The notes: generated from the letters alone by a model not told the origin. A stretch of DNA of 64,000 nucleotides from F23-D06 sp963643165 (GCA_963643165.1 CAVIJD010000008.1:10012-74011); one strand, 5' to 3'. Positions 27,301 through 37,047 are shown, counted from the stretch's first letter. Program-made: numbers and translations.

Positions 27301-27507
27301 ATGACCGCACTCACCTCCGCGTTGGCCCTCATCCCGCTGATTTTCAACGGCGACAAGTCGGGCAACGAAATCCAAAGTCCTATGGCGGTGGTAGTGCTCG
27401 GCGGCCTGGTCACCTCAACGCTGCTCAACCTCTATATCATGCCTATCATGTACGAATGGTACCGGAAGAGATTCCCCCATGCGGGCAAGAGCGGCAATGC
27501 CGAATAG
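24397..27507 (+). CDS. Heavy-metal efflux RND permease (CusA/CzcA family)
   Basis: This proton-driven inner-membrane pump exports heavy metal ions through the tripartite complex. Its 1036 residues match the family. The N-terminus MKFIDKIIRFSLQNRLLV leads into TM1 and the porter signature DIDVFPDLTAP. TM4 carries the acidic relay SLVDDAIIDVENVYKR. The two large periplasmic loops and the second set of six helices (ending MPIMYEWYRKRF) are all present. The metal, Cu(I)/Ag or Zn/Co/Cd, cannot be read reliably from the sequence. It is followed by a hairpin and then the TolC-like gene. Confidence 0.95.
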   Translation: MKFIDKIIRFSLQNRLLVLLGAVLVMFGGIYSANKMDIDVFPDLTAPTVVVMTDAHGMAAEEVERLVTFPIETAVNGATNVRRVRSNSTTGFSFVWVEFDWGMDIFKARQIVSEKMVSIGEMLPEGIAPVLAPQSSIMGEILFIGMQADSTSMMDLRTLAEWVVKPTILATGGVSQVTVLGGDYKQYHILADPYRMQRYGVTMDELEEVGKSFSNNSAGGIINDYGNEYALRGMARTADIDELGRSYLKTLNGSPVVLSDVADVTIGSAQKLGTGSRNGKPAIIISVSKQPNINTLKVTESIEKNIQEVQKSLPADVHIDTHIFRQADFIEASVSNVGRALLEGALFVIIVLFLFLGNFRTTLISVVAIPISLLGTIIVLHLLGMDINTMTLGGMCIAIGSLVDDAIIDVENVYKRLRENHRLPEGDRRSTFEVVFEASREIRASIINATLIIMVAFVPLFFLSGMEGRLLIPLGITYIIALFMSLLVAMTLTPLLCKLLLTNEHYLLKNERESRLAQWLSARYRKTLAWVLEHTRPMLAGTGMLLVGAIVAFFLMGRSFLPDFNEGSMTISAVTQPGVSLEVSDHLGSLMEEALLEIPEVNSTARRTGRGDLDEHSQSTNGCEIDVNFTLGKRSREELFNDARERLNAIPGVAVTIGQPLGHRIDHMLSGTRAAIAIKLFGTDLSQMYAIGNDIKHAVQGIEGLVDVSVEQQTETPQLQVRANRDALARYGIPIEEFNHFIELAFSGEKIADIYEGQRSFDVVLRLPDEYRDIEGVRKALIDTKEGGKVPLEEVAEVVSAAGPNNISRENVQRKLVVSANVSGRDVGSVVDDIRKTVDQQIKLPEGYRIEYGGQFESAQRASRTLTLATIISIFVIFLLLYGEFKNVKLSAMILVNLPLAMIGGVFAVAVSSQTVSIPSIIGFITLFGIAVRNGVLLVSRYEHLQRDGMPLRQTVVEGSVDRLNPILMTALTSALALIPLIFNGDKSGNEIQSPMAVVVLGGLVTSTLLNLYIMPIMYEWYRKRFPHAGKSGNAE

Positions 27508-27511
27508 CCAT

Positions 27512-27542
27512 GAGGTTCTGCCGTCAACGGCGGCAGAACCTC
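27512..27542 (+). terminator. Hairpin between RND pump and TolC-like gene
   Basis: GAGGTTCTGCCG pairs with CGGCAGAACCTC around a 7-nt loop, followed by TATTATCATTTTTT. It is either a partial terminator or an mRNA stabiliser setting pump-to-channel ratios. Confidence 0.65.
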
Positions 27543-27576
27543 TATTATCATTTTTTACAATATAATATCAGAGACA

Positions 27577-28761
27577 ATGACAAAAAACAAATTCATCCTC
27601 ATATTAGCCTTGTTGTCCGCTTCCACCTTAGGGCAGGCGCAGAACTATGATGCCGTATTGCGCAACATTGAAGCCAACAACACCGAATTGAAAACCCTGC
27701 GCGCAAAGACCGACGCCGCAAAGACTGCCTGCCGCACAGGCATCCTGCCCGACAACCCCGAAGTGGAATTCGGGTACTTGTGGGGCTCGCCGCAGTCGGA
27801 GGGCAGCCGCATCGACTTCAACGTGACGCAGAGCCTCGACTTTCCCACCACCTACGTTTACCGCGACAAGCTGGCCGATGCCGAAGCGCAGGAAGCAGAG
27901 TTGCGCTATGCCACAGCGCACAAGGACTTGTTGGCGGAGGTGCGCCAACACTGCATCCGGCTCATCTATTGCAACATTCTGCAAAAAGAAAACGAATATC
28001 ATGTAAAAACCGCCCAAGCCATTCAAGATGCCTACCAGCGGATGTATGACAATGGCGAAAAGAGCATCCTGGACCTCAACAAGGCGCGCCTCGAGTTGCT
28101 CTCTGCCCGCAAAGAGCTGGAGAACAACCGGGTAGAGCAAGAGACCTTATTGGGCGAACTGATGCAGATGAACGGCGGCCAGCCCGTCGTGTTGCCCGAC
28201 ACCGTCTATCCCATCGTACCCGTCACCGAGCCTTTCGACGACTGGTACAAACGCATTGAGCCGCTCAACCCGTCGCTGCAGCAACTTGAGGCACAGCAGC
28301 ATGCCAACCGGCGGCGCATACAGTTGAGCAAGTCGCTTTGGGCACCGGGGCTGTCGGTAGGCTACAAGAGCGAACGCACGCCCGGGGCGGTGCTGCAAGG
28401 CATCGGGGTCGGCATCTCGCTGCCCTTGTGGAGCAACAGCCGGAGCATAAAAAGTGCCATGGCCGAGAAAACCGCCTTGCAGTCGGAGGCCTTTGACCTG
28501 CGGACGCAGTACTACAGCAGTCTGAAGAGCAAGTACCGCGAGACAGAACGTCTGAAAGGGCTGCTGGACGAGTACCGCGCCACCCTCTCCTCGTTGAACA
28601 CAGACGCCTTGCTGCTCAAAGCCTTGGAGCAGGGCGAGATCTCGCTCATCGACTACATCTTGGAACGCCGGATATACCGCGAGGCGCTGCACGAAGCCTA
28701 CGACACGGAATATGCCCTGCAGAAAGCGCTCGTCGAGCTGACAGTGTATGCAGAGGAGTAA
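27577..28761 (+). CDS. TolC-family outer membrane efflux channel (CusC-like)
   Basis: The 394-residue protein has a signal peptide (FILILALLSASTLGQAQ) and two long helical repeats with alternating charged heptads (residues about 30-210 and 230-390), as in TolC/OEP proteins. The segment NPEVEFGYLWG and the repeat-2 counterpart PGLSVGYKSERTPG are the membrane strand pairs. It is the outer-membrane exit duct of the metal pump encoded just upstream, and the last gene of that operon. Confidence 0.9.
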   Translation: MTKNKFILILALLSASTLGQAQNYDAVLRNIEANNTELKTLRAKTDAAKTACRTGILPDNPEVEFGYLWGSPQSEGSRIDFNVTQSLDFPTTYVYRDKLADAEAQEAELRYATAHKDLLAEVRQHCIRLIYCNILQKENEYHVKTAQAIQDAYQRMYDNGEKSILDLNKARLELLSARKELENNRVEQETLLGELMQMNGGQPVVLPDTVYPIVPVTEPFDDWYKRIEPLNPSLQQLEAQQHANRRRIQLSKSLWAPGLSVGYKSERTPGAVLQGIGVGISLPLWSNSRSIKSAMAEKTALQSEAFDLRTQYYSSLKSKYRETERLKGLLDEYRATLSSLNTDALLLKALEQGEISLIDYILERRIYREALHEAYDTEYALQKALVELTVYAEE

Positions 28762-28866
28762 AAGGACATGGCTACCTAACGGACGAGCCAACTGATTGCA
28801 GCTGGAGTGTCTTAGACAGTCTCAGAATGGACCATAACCTTGTGAATTTGGAAAATGCAACAACAG

Positions 28867-28899
28867 GCGTAACGCCTCTAAATTCTACATACTGAATTC
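28867..28899 (+). repeat. Dispersed 7-bp-period repeat, copy 4
   Basis: It begins GCGTAACGCCTCTA, shared with 40579-40592, and continues with degenerate ATTCTAC heptads. It runs into the 3' end of the histidine kinase gene. Confidence 0.6.
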
Positions 28900-30421
28900 A
28901 TTTTCCTGCGGCAGCCGACACCCTTTTCCTCAATTGTATCCTCATCACGGTGCCTTTGTCGGGGGCGGAACTCTTGACAAAGAGTTTGCCTTTGTGGTAT
29001 TCGCGGATGATGCGCCGGGCGAGCGTCAGACCGAGTCCCCAGCCGCGGCTCTTGGAGGTGTATCCGGGCATGAAGATGCGCTTCTGCATACGGTAAGGGA
29101 TGCCCTTGCCCGTGTCGGCGATGTCAACGTTCACTTTGTCTTTCTCCTCTGTGATGCTGATGGTTATCGAGCCTTTGCCCTCCATGGCGTCAACCGCATT
29201 CTTGCAGATATTCTCTATCACCCACTCAAAAAGGTAGCGGTTCAGCGAGAGGGTCAGATGTTCCTGCTCCGACTGCACCGTAATCTTGACCATGGATGGC
29301 ACACGCGACTGCAGATAGGCCACAAACTCCTTTATCACTTCAACCAAGTCTTGCGGTTCTAACACCGGCACAGAACCAATTTTGGAAAAACGTTGCGCTA
29401 TCGTTTCAAGGCGGTGTACGTCCTTGCCGATCTCGGTGGGCACCGACTGTTCTATGGGCATCTCCTTCAGCAACTCAGTCCACGCCATCAGCGACGAGAT
29501 GGGCGTGCCCAATTGGTGCGCCGTCTCCTTAGACATGCCCACCCAGATGCGGTTTTGTTCCGACTTGCGCGACGTGCTGAACAGCAACCAGGCCACAATG
29601 ATGAAGATGACAATGAACCCCAACTCGATAAAGGGGAACATGCGCAGCTGTTTCAGCACCGACGACTCTTCGTAATAGACATAGCAGGTGCCGTGGTCGA
29701 GCAGGTTGAGTACAATCGGGGCATTCTCGCCTTTCATCTTCTCAAGCCGTTCGGCGAGTCGCGTCGGGTCAGCGATGACGGACGAGTCGATATTGCCCGT
29801 ATTGATGACATTGCGGCGCGTGCTGTCGGTGATGATGACCGGCGCGGAGGCGGAATTGATGACCGTTTCCTGGAAGAACGACTGGATGAGATTGTCGATG
29901 ACGACGTGGAGTTTGCCATAGATGGGCGACTCCTGATAGTAGAACGTCACGTACCGGTTTTCGAGGTAAGGGACGCTCTGGCTGGAATAGAGCTCGATGT
30001 CGCTGCCCATTTCGCTGATGTTCCTCATGCGGGCTATGCTGTCGGGCACATTGATGGAAGCGTCGATCGTGCCGCCCTGGCTAGTGATAATCAGCGGCAC
30101 CGTCTTGTTTGACGAGATAATCTCATTATAGAAAGTGAGATCCTCATCCAGTGGCGCCTCAATGATCTTCTTCACCGTAGTGGCGAGTATTCTGGCGTGG
30201 TTGTCCTCTTCAATCTTGATAGAATTGAAGAAATGTTCGGTTTCGTTTACGATTTGCGCCTTATAGGAGATGGCGCCGGCCCATATCTCCATCCGTTTGC
30301 GCTCCTCCTGCGCTATGTTGTTCACCAATTTGTTGGCATAGAAGATAATCACCACATACACCACGGCCGCCGATATGAAGAGCAGCCATTTGAGTTGCGT
30401 GCTATGGTCATTCCTTCTCAT
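28898..30421 (-). CDS. Membrane-bound sensor histidine kinase
   Basis: The 507-residue kinase has two membrane helices (about 11-31 and 268-290) around a periplasmic sensing region of roughly 235 residues, then a cytoplasmic kinase core. The phospho-acceptor His is in ETAHQLGTPISSL. The N box is NICKNAVDAME, and the G boxes are DTGKGIP and GWGLGLTLAR. No response regulator is encoded next to it. It is the last gene of the surA-moxR-kinase run, 9 bp after moxR. The final codons (VSAAAGK) overlap the edge of a dispersed repeat, so its C-terminus may have been trimmed or extended there. Confidence 0.92.
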   Translation of the reverse strand: MRRNDHSTQLKWLLFISAAVVYVVIIFYANKLVNNIAQEERKRMEIWAGAISYKAQIVNETEHFFNSIKIEEDNHARILATTVKKIIEAPLDEDLTFYNEIISSNKTVPLIITSQGGTIDASINVPDSIARMRNISEMGSDIELYSSQSVPYLENRYVTFYYQESPIYGKLHVVIDNLIQSFFQETVINSASAPVIITDSTRRNVINTGNIDSSVIADPTRLAERLEKMKGENAPIVLNLLDHGTCYVYYEESSVLKQLRMFPFIELGFIVIFIIVAWLLFSTSRKSEQNRIWVGMSKETAHQLGTPISSLMAWTELLKEMPIEQSVPTEIGKDVHRLETIAQRFSKIGSVPVLEPQDLVEVIKEFVAYLQSRVPSMVKITVQSEQEHLTLSLNRYLFEWVIENICKNAVDAMEGKGSITISITEEKDKVNVDIADTGKGIPYRMQKRIFMPGYTSKSRGWGLGLTLARRIIREYHKGKLFVKSSAPDKGTVMRIQLRKRVSAAAGK

Positions 30422-30430
30422 AGCGAAGGC

Positions 30431-31411
<981 letters not shown>

Positions 31412-31426
31412 GTTTCATTTCATTTA

Positions 31427-32779
31427 TCAGGGGATCTGCCATTTCGTCACAAACGGGCACTCCCTGTACTGGTTATTCAATTTAATATTAGTCACTTTCA
31501 CTTTATCGAGCACCCATTTCTGGAGGGCGTCGTATTTTTTCTCCTCGAGGGCGGCGTTCTTTATAAGGTCATAGTCTTCCACAATATTGGCCTTGTGTTC
31601 AGCCACCTTCTCTTTGAGGTAGATAAGTCGGTAGGCCATCACGCCGTCGTCATTGACAAACGGCACGCACTCGGAATACTCGCCGGGAATCAGTTTGGCG
31701 ACGGTAGCGTAGGTGGCGTCATCCATCGACTGTCTGTCGAAGCTGAAAGAGTTGGTATATTGGTTCACCACCATGCCGCCGCTCGTCTTCGTAGTGCCGT
31801 CGGAGAAGCGTTTGGCGGCCTCTTCGAGCCCAAGGTGCTCATTGACAATAATTTTCCTCACGCTGTCGAGATAGGTGATAGCCTTAACCTGCTCATCGGT
31901 AGAGGGTTTAGGTTGAATGAGGATATGGGCGCAATGGATAGACTCGCCGCGGCGTTCAATGAGTTGGATGATATGATAGCCGGCGCGTGTCTTCACCACT
32001 TGGGAGACCTCGCCCGACTTGAGGTTGAAGGCCACGGCCTCAAATTCGGGATAGAGGGAGCCGCGTTCCACGAAGCCGAGGTCGCCGCCCTTGGAGGCGC
32101 TGCCCGGGTCGTCGGAATAGAGGCGTGCCAGCATCGAGAACTTCTCGCCGCGGAGCACTCGCTCGCGGTAATCGTTGAGCCGCGACTTCACCGACTCGGT
32201 TTCGGCGTCGCTCACGGGCGGGATCTTCACCACCTCGCCAAACTGGTACGAAGTGGGCACGATCGGCATGCTGTCGCTGTTCATCCGGGCGGCGAACTGC
32301 TTCACCTCGGAGGGCGTCACCGTGATGCTGCCCGTAATCTTCGACTGCACCTGCTCGATGAGGGCCTGCTCATACATCATCTCCCGCAGGTCCTTCTTAA
32401 TCTCCGTCATCGACTTCTTGAAATACTCCTCAATATATTTGGTATTGCCGCCCACTTGTTGCAAAAAGTAAGAGAGGCGGGCATTGATGCGGTAGTCAAT
32501 CTCCTCGTCGGTAACCTCAATGCTGTCGAGCTGGGCCTGATTGACCATCAACTTGTTGAACATCAACGTCTCAAGAATATAGCAACGGGTGTCGTCCGGG
32601 TCTTCCACCGTGTTGAACTGCGCCGTATAGTCAAGATAATGCTTCTCGAGGTCTGACCTCATGATGATGTCCTTGCCGATAACCGCCACGATGCCGTCAA
32701 CGGGCACGCCGGTTTGGGCGAACGAAACAAGGCTGAACAAAGTCAGCAGGGCCGTAGTTATATTTCTTTTCATCCTCAC
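31427..32779 (-). CDS. SurA-like periplasmic peptidyl-prolyl isomerase
   Basis: SurA-type chaperones guide outer-membrane proteins through the periplasm. The 450-residue protein has a signal peptide (ITTALLTLFSLVSFAQ), a helical SurA N-domain (about 30-170) and two parvulin domains. The first, about 175-275, has the SDDPGSASKGGDLGFVERG and AGYHIIQLIERRGE signatures. The second, about 285-390, contains RFSDGTTKTSGG. A short tail follows. The start ATG is at 32779; rpmH and its terminator lie upstream on the same strand. Confidence 0.92.
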   Translation of the reverse strand: MRMKRNITTALLTLFSLVSFAQTGVPVDGIVAVIGKDIIMRSDLEKHYLDYTAQFNTVEDPDDTRCYILETLMFNKLMVNQAQLDSIEVTDEEIDYRINARLSYFLQQVGGNTKYIEEYFKKSMTEIKKDLREMMYEQALIEQVQSKITGSITVTPSEVKQFAARMNSDSMPIVPTSYQFGEVVKIPPVSDAETESVKSRLNDYRERVLRGEKFSMLARLYSDDPGSASKGGDLGFVERGSLYPEFEAVAFNLKSGEVSQVVKTRAGYHIIQLIERRGESIHCAHILIQPKPSTDEQVKAITYLDSVRKIIVNEHLGLEEAAKRFSDGTTKTSGGMVVNQYTNSFSFDRQSMDDATYATVAKLIPGEYSECVPFVNDDGVMAYRLIYLKEKVAEHKANIVEDYDLIKNAALEEKKYDALQKWVLDKVKVTNIKLNNQYRECPFVTKWQIP

Positions 32780-32854
32780 TGTTCTAATTTAATAGCTGCT
32801 TTTCCTGTTGCGGAACGGGCAGAACCGTTTAAAAAATTGTGGGGGCGAAAATAC

Positions 32855-32885
32855 AAAAAAAAAGAAGACAGCCGCCTTCTTTTTC
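32855..32885 (-). terminator. Intrinsic terminator of rpmH
   Basis: On the minus strand AAGAAG, a short GC-rich loop and CTTCTT are followed by about nine T's. It lies 30 nt after the rpmH stop and separates it from the SurA-like gene. Confidence 0.7.
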
Positions 32886-32913
32886 TTGTGTTGATGCAAT
32901 GGTTTCGTCCAAC

Positions 32914-33072
32914 TTATTTTCTTCCAAGACTTTCGTCGGAAACGGTGAGTTTCTTTCTCCCTTTTGCTCTGCGGGCAGCCAGCACGCGACGACCGTTTGC
33001 GGTGGACATTCTCTCTCTGAAACCATGCTTGTTTCTGCGTCTCTCGTTAGAGGGTTGATATGTTCTTTTCAT
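32914..33072 (-). CDS. rpmH: 50S ribosomal protein L34
   Basis: This 52-residue gene reads MKRTYQPSNERRRNKHGFRE, then RMSTANGRRVLAARRAKGRK, then a short acidic tail. This is the unmistakable L34 sequence: basic, with the conserved KRTYQPS and HGFRxRM...GRxVLxxRRxKGR motifs. L34 binds the 23S rRNA in the large subunit. The tail (KLTVSDESLGRK) is slightly extended, as in other Bacteroidota. A good promoter lies upstream and a terminator downstream, so it is its own transcription unit. It is easily missed because of its size. Confidence 0.97.
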   Translation of the reverse strand: MKRTYQPSNERRRNKHGFRERMSTANGRRVLAARRAKGRKKLTVSDESLGRK

Positions 33073-33112
33073 CTCTACTTTTATTTATTTTTCCAACATT
33101 TTTTCAAGGCTG

Positions 33113-33120
33113 CAAAAGTA
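33113..33120 (-). promoter_or_regulatory. -7 element of the rpmH promoter
   Basis: The minus strand reads TACTTTTG (TAnnTTTG), identical to the element before the ClpC-like and MORN genes here. It gives a leader of about 35 nt. Confidence 0.65.
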
Positions 33121-33243
33121 CACTTTTTTCTGATACCTCCGACCGCAAAATAAATTTTGGTCATTAAAAATGCAAAGCGGCCTATCTGCGATTTTTTTGC
33201 TATTATTGCTTTCCCGTTTTTAAAACCCAATAAATTAACGCGT

Positions 33244-35694
33244 ATGACCAAAAGATTTACCTTTTCAACATTAGTCATATTGTTTGCTTTCAGCAATTTA
33301 ATAATCGCTCAGACCGAAAGTCCGTACAGCGGATTCAGTCCGGAGAAGGTCAAAGAAAACACGAAATACACCCGTAATTTTGCGCCCAACAACTATGATT
33401 CGAAGATTCTGTACGACTGCATGACCGAGATCCTCGACGCGGCGCGGGCGCAATACCGCTATCTGCCGGCGCTGAAACATGACATCCGGCTGGACTCCAC
33501 CGCGCAGTTCCAGGCCGACTACATGGGCTCGAAAGATGAGCGCACCGAGGAGAACCTGGCCCCTTACAAAACCATCCCCTACCGTCTGCGCAAATACGGG
33601 CTCGCGGGCAACGGGCAGGAGCTGGTGGCCAAGACGAAAGCCTATCTGGGCGAGGCCGAATACTCCTACTACGACCTCTGCCTCTCGGCGGTGCTCAACC
33701 TGCTGAAGAACGCCAAGTTAGTCGATATCCTGCTCGACCGCCAGTACTCCTACGTGGGCATCGGCTTCTGCACCGACATGATGATGCGGAACATGTACAT
33801 CTCGTTCGTGCTGGGCAACGACCGCACTTTCAACAACTACAAGCCCGCCATCGGCACCAAAGACCTGCCCTACTCCAAAGGACAGTCGGGGCTGAAGTCC
33901 TTTGACAGCAAGATCTGCAAGAAATGCGCCGCCGAAACCGGCCTTGAGACACTCTCAGAGTACTTCAGCATCAACAAAAACGGCGATGTCTATATCACCT
34001 GCAACGACTACAAGGCCGTGAAGAAACTCATCGGCAAAGAGGGCGACGCCATTGCCCTCGACTTTGTGCAGCAAAGCCAATACGACTGCGAGGGGTTCAC
34101 CATCGACTATGACCATCCGCACCGCGGCTTCGTCACCAAACCCATCACCTTTGAGAGCATCCTCGCGAAAAACGAGAACACCAACCTCAAGACCGGGAAA
34201 CTCATCGCCAAGGTCGCCACACTCCCCGAGACCATCGAACTCAGCGCCCCCGTTGAACTGCACATCCTGATTCTGAAAGAGGGCAACCGCGTTTGCCGCA
34301 CCATCATACCTAAATATATAGAAACCAAAAATGCCGACTACACTGAGAAGGTCAACTTCATTGAAGACAAGAGCGGCAGTGTCGGCGAATGGGTGCCCGC
34401 CGCGGAGACGGACTCTTTCAGCGTCGAGTTCCCCTACACCCTCAAAAAAACCGACTACACCTGTGCCGCTTTCGACTCTGCCCTGAAAGCCATCAACGTG
34501 CCCGAATACAACATCAACCGCATCGAAATCATAGCGCACAACTCGCCCAACTATTACAAGGACGCCGTCTATCAGAAAACGCAACAGAAACGGGCTGACT
34601 ATCTGAAGAAAAACATGCAAACCCGCTACCCGGGCACGGAAATCACCGTACGTTACGACTTCTGCTGGGACCTCTTCAAAGAGAAAATAGTGAACCAGAG
34701 CGACTACTATGACCTCAGTTTCCTGACCTTAGACGAGGCCGCCCGCCAGCTCAAAGGCGACAGTTACGCGCTCAAGACCCTCGACAGCGGCTACCTTGCG
34801 CCTTGCCGCTACTATGAAATCAAGTTCCACGTCACCTACCCCATCGGCAACAAAGAGCAGGAGCAGGCCTTCACCTTGTGGAAATTCAACAGTGCCATAG
34901 CCAACAAGAACAAGAAACTCGCCTCCTCCATCGCGAAATACATTGCCGGCCAGGTCAGAGAGGGCAACTACACCTCTTCCACCGTATCCCAGATGCGGAT
35001 TCCCTGGACCAAAAGTTATCAGACCCTGCTGAACAACAAAATGTACATGCTCTACTATCTTGCGCCCCACATGACCAAGCAGTTGAAAGACAGCATCACG
35101 CGCGTAAGCAACCTTGACGCCACCAACCAGACCGTCTTTTTCAACACCACCGTGGCCGACGTGGCACTGAGTTCAATCAAGACACCGGCCGACGTGGCGC
35201 AGATCCAAGCCAAGATTGACAAGCTCTACACGATGCCCACCGTCCAGAAGGCCTACGTTGACGCCCTCAACCTCGAGCACCAGTTGAACGTCATCGACTA
35301 CACCGACACCGCCGCCAAGACCACCGAAACCATTGCCTTGACAACAGCCGCCTACAGCAAAGTCAAGAGTCTGCAGAACCCCCAAATGGACACTTGGCGC
35401 AATGCCTACAAGAAAGCCTCCTATTTTGTGAAAAACCACGACTACACCTACGCCATCTCGCTGATGGAGCCTTTCCTGGACGACGAGAAAGTGTCGGAAG
35501 ACTTTCTCATGTCGTACGTTTCCATTGCGGCGCACCGCGAGCAGACCTACCTGAGCCCGCTCTTCACGAAAGCCGTAACGAGAGCCTTTGAGAAGAACCC
35601 CGCGCGGCTTTGCGGCATCTTCGGCAAACTCCCCTATTGCGTCATGGAAAACGAGGAGGTGAAGAGCATCCTTTGCAAAAACTGCGACAGATAG
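33244..35694 (+). CDS. Large exported protein with N-terminal CAP/SCP-like domain
   Basis: The ATG at 33244 gives MTKRFTFSTLVILFAFSNLIIAQ, a signal peptide; the upstream extension is discarded. The protein has 816 residues. Residues about 50-190 resemble a CAP (SCP/PR1) domain: a helix with EILDAARAQY, the segment IRLDSTAQFQADYM, ENLAPY, and a late strand YVGIGFC. The middle (about 200-560) is beta-rich, and the last 250 residues are helical and repeat-like. CAP proteins are exported, but their bacterial function is mostly unknown. No T9SS tail is visible. It is divergent from rpmH. Confidence 0.72.
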   Translation: MTKRFTFSTLVILFAFSNLIIAQTESPYSGFSPEKVKENTKYTRNFAPNNYDSKILYDCMTEILDAARAQYRYLPALKHDIRLDSTAQFQADYMGSKDERTEENLAPYKTIPYRLRKYGLAGNGQELVAKTKAYLGEAEYSYYDLCLSAVLNLLKNAKLVDILLDRQYSYVGIGFCTDMMMRNMYISFVLGNDRTFNNYKPAIGTKDLPYSKGQSGLKSFDSKICKKCAAETGLETLSEYFSINKNGDVYITCNDYKAVKKLIGKEGDAIALDFVQQSQYDCEGFTIDYDHPHRGFVTKPITFESILAKNENTNLKTGKLIAKVATLPETIELSAPVELHILILKEGNRVCRTIIPKYIETKNADYTEKVNFIEDKSGSVGEWVPAAETDSFSVEFPYTLKKTDYTCAAFDSALKAINVPEYNINRIEIIAHNSPNYYKDAVYQKTQQKRADYLKKNMQTRYPGTEITVRYDFCWDLFKEKIVNQSDYYDLSFLTLDEAARQLKGDSYALKTLDSGYLAPCRYYEIKFHVTYPIGNKEQEQAFTLWKFNSAIANKNKKLASSIAKYIAGQVREGNYTSSTVSQMRIPWTKSYQTLLNNKMYMLYYLAPHMTKQLKDSITRVSNLDATNQTVFFNTTVADVALSSIKTPADVAQIQAKIDKLYTMPTVQKAYVDALNLEHQLNVIDYTDTAAKTTETIALTTAAYSKVKSLQNPQMDTWRNAYKKASYFVKNHDYTYAISLMEPFLDDEKVSEDFLMSYVSIAAHREQTYLSPLFTKAVTRAFEKNPARLCGIFGKLPYCVMENEEVKSILCKNCDR

Positions 35695-35745
35695 ACACGG
35701 AGGCCACACGCTGAGACGGACGGCTTTAACTATTACGATTAGAAA

Positions 35746-36810
35746 ATGAACGAAGACATCACCAGACTCAATCAGGAGGAAGAGCAGGAGGAGTCGGGCG
35801 GCAAGGACTTGCTGTACGAGCATTTCCGTTTCACCGTAGATCCGGGCACCGAGTTGCTGCGCATCGACAAATACCTGTTCAACCTCATCCGCCACACCTC
35901 CCGCAACAAGATACAGCAAGCCTCCAAGGCCGGCTGCATCGTAGTGAACGGCAAGCCCGAGAAGCAGAACTACAAAGTACACCCCGGCGACGTCATCTCG
36001 GTGCTGATGCCCAATCCGCCCAGGGACACGGAGATAGTGCCCGAAGACATTCCCTTGGACATCACCTACGAGGACGACGACCTCATCATCATCAACAAGA
36101 AAGCCGGCATGGTGGTACATCCCGCCTTCGGCAATTTCACGGGCACGATGGTCAACGCGCTCTACCACTACATGTTAGGCAAGCAGTTGCCTGACGGCTC
36201 GCCGATGCGCCCGCTTTTAGTACACCGCATCGACAAGAACACATCGGGGCTGTTGGTGGTGGCCAAAAACGAGCAAGCGCAGATGCGCTTGGCCAAGGTT
36301 TTCTTCAACCACGACCTCGAACGCCGCTACTGGGCTTTAGTTTGGGGCGACTTTGAAGAAGACGAAGGCACGATAGTGGGCAACGTGGGGCGCAACCCGA
36401 AAGACCGGATGGTGATGGCCGTATTTCCGGAGGGGAGCGACCAAGGCAAGCATGCCGTCACCCATTGGCGCGTGCTGGAACGGTTCGGCTACGTCACCCT
36501 CGTGGAGTGCCAACTTGAGACCGGGCGGACGCACCAGATCCGCGTACACATGCAGCACGTCGGGCATCCGCTGTTCAGCGACGAGTCGTACGGCGGCAAC
36601 CGCATCCTGAAAGGCACCACCTTCACCAAATACCAGCAATTTGTGCGCAACTGCTTCGCGCTGATGCCGCGGCAGGCCCTGCATGCCAAGTCGTTAGGCT
36701 TCGCCCATCCCACCACGGGAGAGTTTGTGCGGTTTGAGTCGGAACTGCCGTCCGACTTCCAGTCGGTGCTGGAGAAGTGGCGCAATTATGTCAAGGCAAA
36801 CCGCGAGTAG
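35746..36810 (+). CDS. RluA/RluD-family pseudouridine synthase
   Basis: The enzyme isomerises uridines in 23S rRNA. The 354 residues comprise an acidic N-terminus, an S4 RNA-binding domain (about 38-95, LRIDKYLFNLIRHTSRNKIQ and CIVVNGKPEKQNYKV) and a pseudouridine synthase domain. The catalytic Asp lies in HRIDKNTSGLLVVAKN, and the signature GRTHQIRVHMQHVGHP is present. The architecture is that of RluD, which modifies helix 69, but RluA-type relatives cannot be excluded. ISAs1 and repeat debris begin right after the stop. Confidence 0.92.
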   Translation: MNEDITRLNQEEEQEESGGKDLLYEHFRFTVDPGTELLRIDKYLFNLIRHTSRNKIQQASKAGCIVVNGKPEKQNYKVHPGDVISVLMPNPPRDTEIVPEDIPLDITYEDDDLIIINKKAGMVVHPAFGNFTGTMVNALYHYMLGKQLPDGSPMRPLLVHRIDKNTSGLLVVAKNEQAQMRLAKVFFNHDLERRYWALVWGDFEEDEGTIVGNVGRNPKDRMVMAVFPEGSDQGKHAVTHWRVLERFGYVTLVECQLETGRTHQIRVHMQHVGHPLFSDESYGGNRILKGTTFTKYQQFVRNCFALMPRQALHAKSLGFAHPTTGEFVRFESELPSDFQSVLEKWRNYVKANRE

Positions 36811-36910
36811 GGCTTGCCTTGGCTTTCACGGCATCAACACATAACGCTGCGACGACACCAAACGGTTGAGGTTCATCTCGTCCTCGAGTGTCTTTCCGGA
36901 AATGGTCATT

Positions 36911-36960
36911 CTCCACGGCTACTGCACGAATGTTGAATGCAGTATGTTGAATGTTGAGCC
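36911..36960 (-). repeat. Dispersed 7-bp-period repeat, copy 5 (inverted)
   Basis: On the minus strand it has CATTCAACATACTGCATTCAAC heptads followed by GTGCAGTAGCCGTGG, the same arrangement as copy 2. The rest of 36811-37040 holds other repeat scraps, including GCCTTGGCTTTCACGGC (36816-36832), which recurs at 40619-40635. Confidence 0.6.
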
Positions 36961-37010
36961 TCTTCGAGGCTCTGTTTGGCTTGGGGCAAGACGCGCCCAC
37001 GCACCATCGG

Positions 37011-37031
37011 TCCTCGAAGAGGGCCAACATC
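37011..37031 (+). repeat. 21-bp flank repeat, left copy
   Basis: TCCTCGAAGAGGGCCAACAT plus C recurs exactly and in the same orientation at 40534-40554, so the two copies bracket the RiPP island. It is inverted relative to 15548-15568 and 63924-63943. Confidence 0.75.
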
Positions 37032-37047
37032 ATCGTGTTAGTCGGGA

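Noticed and set aside
27512..27542. Possible end of the efflux operon at the hairpin
   Set aside because: The TolC-like gene directly after is the obvious third component, so I treat the hairpin as partial or stabilising, not as an operon boundary.
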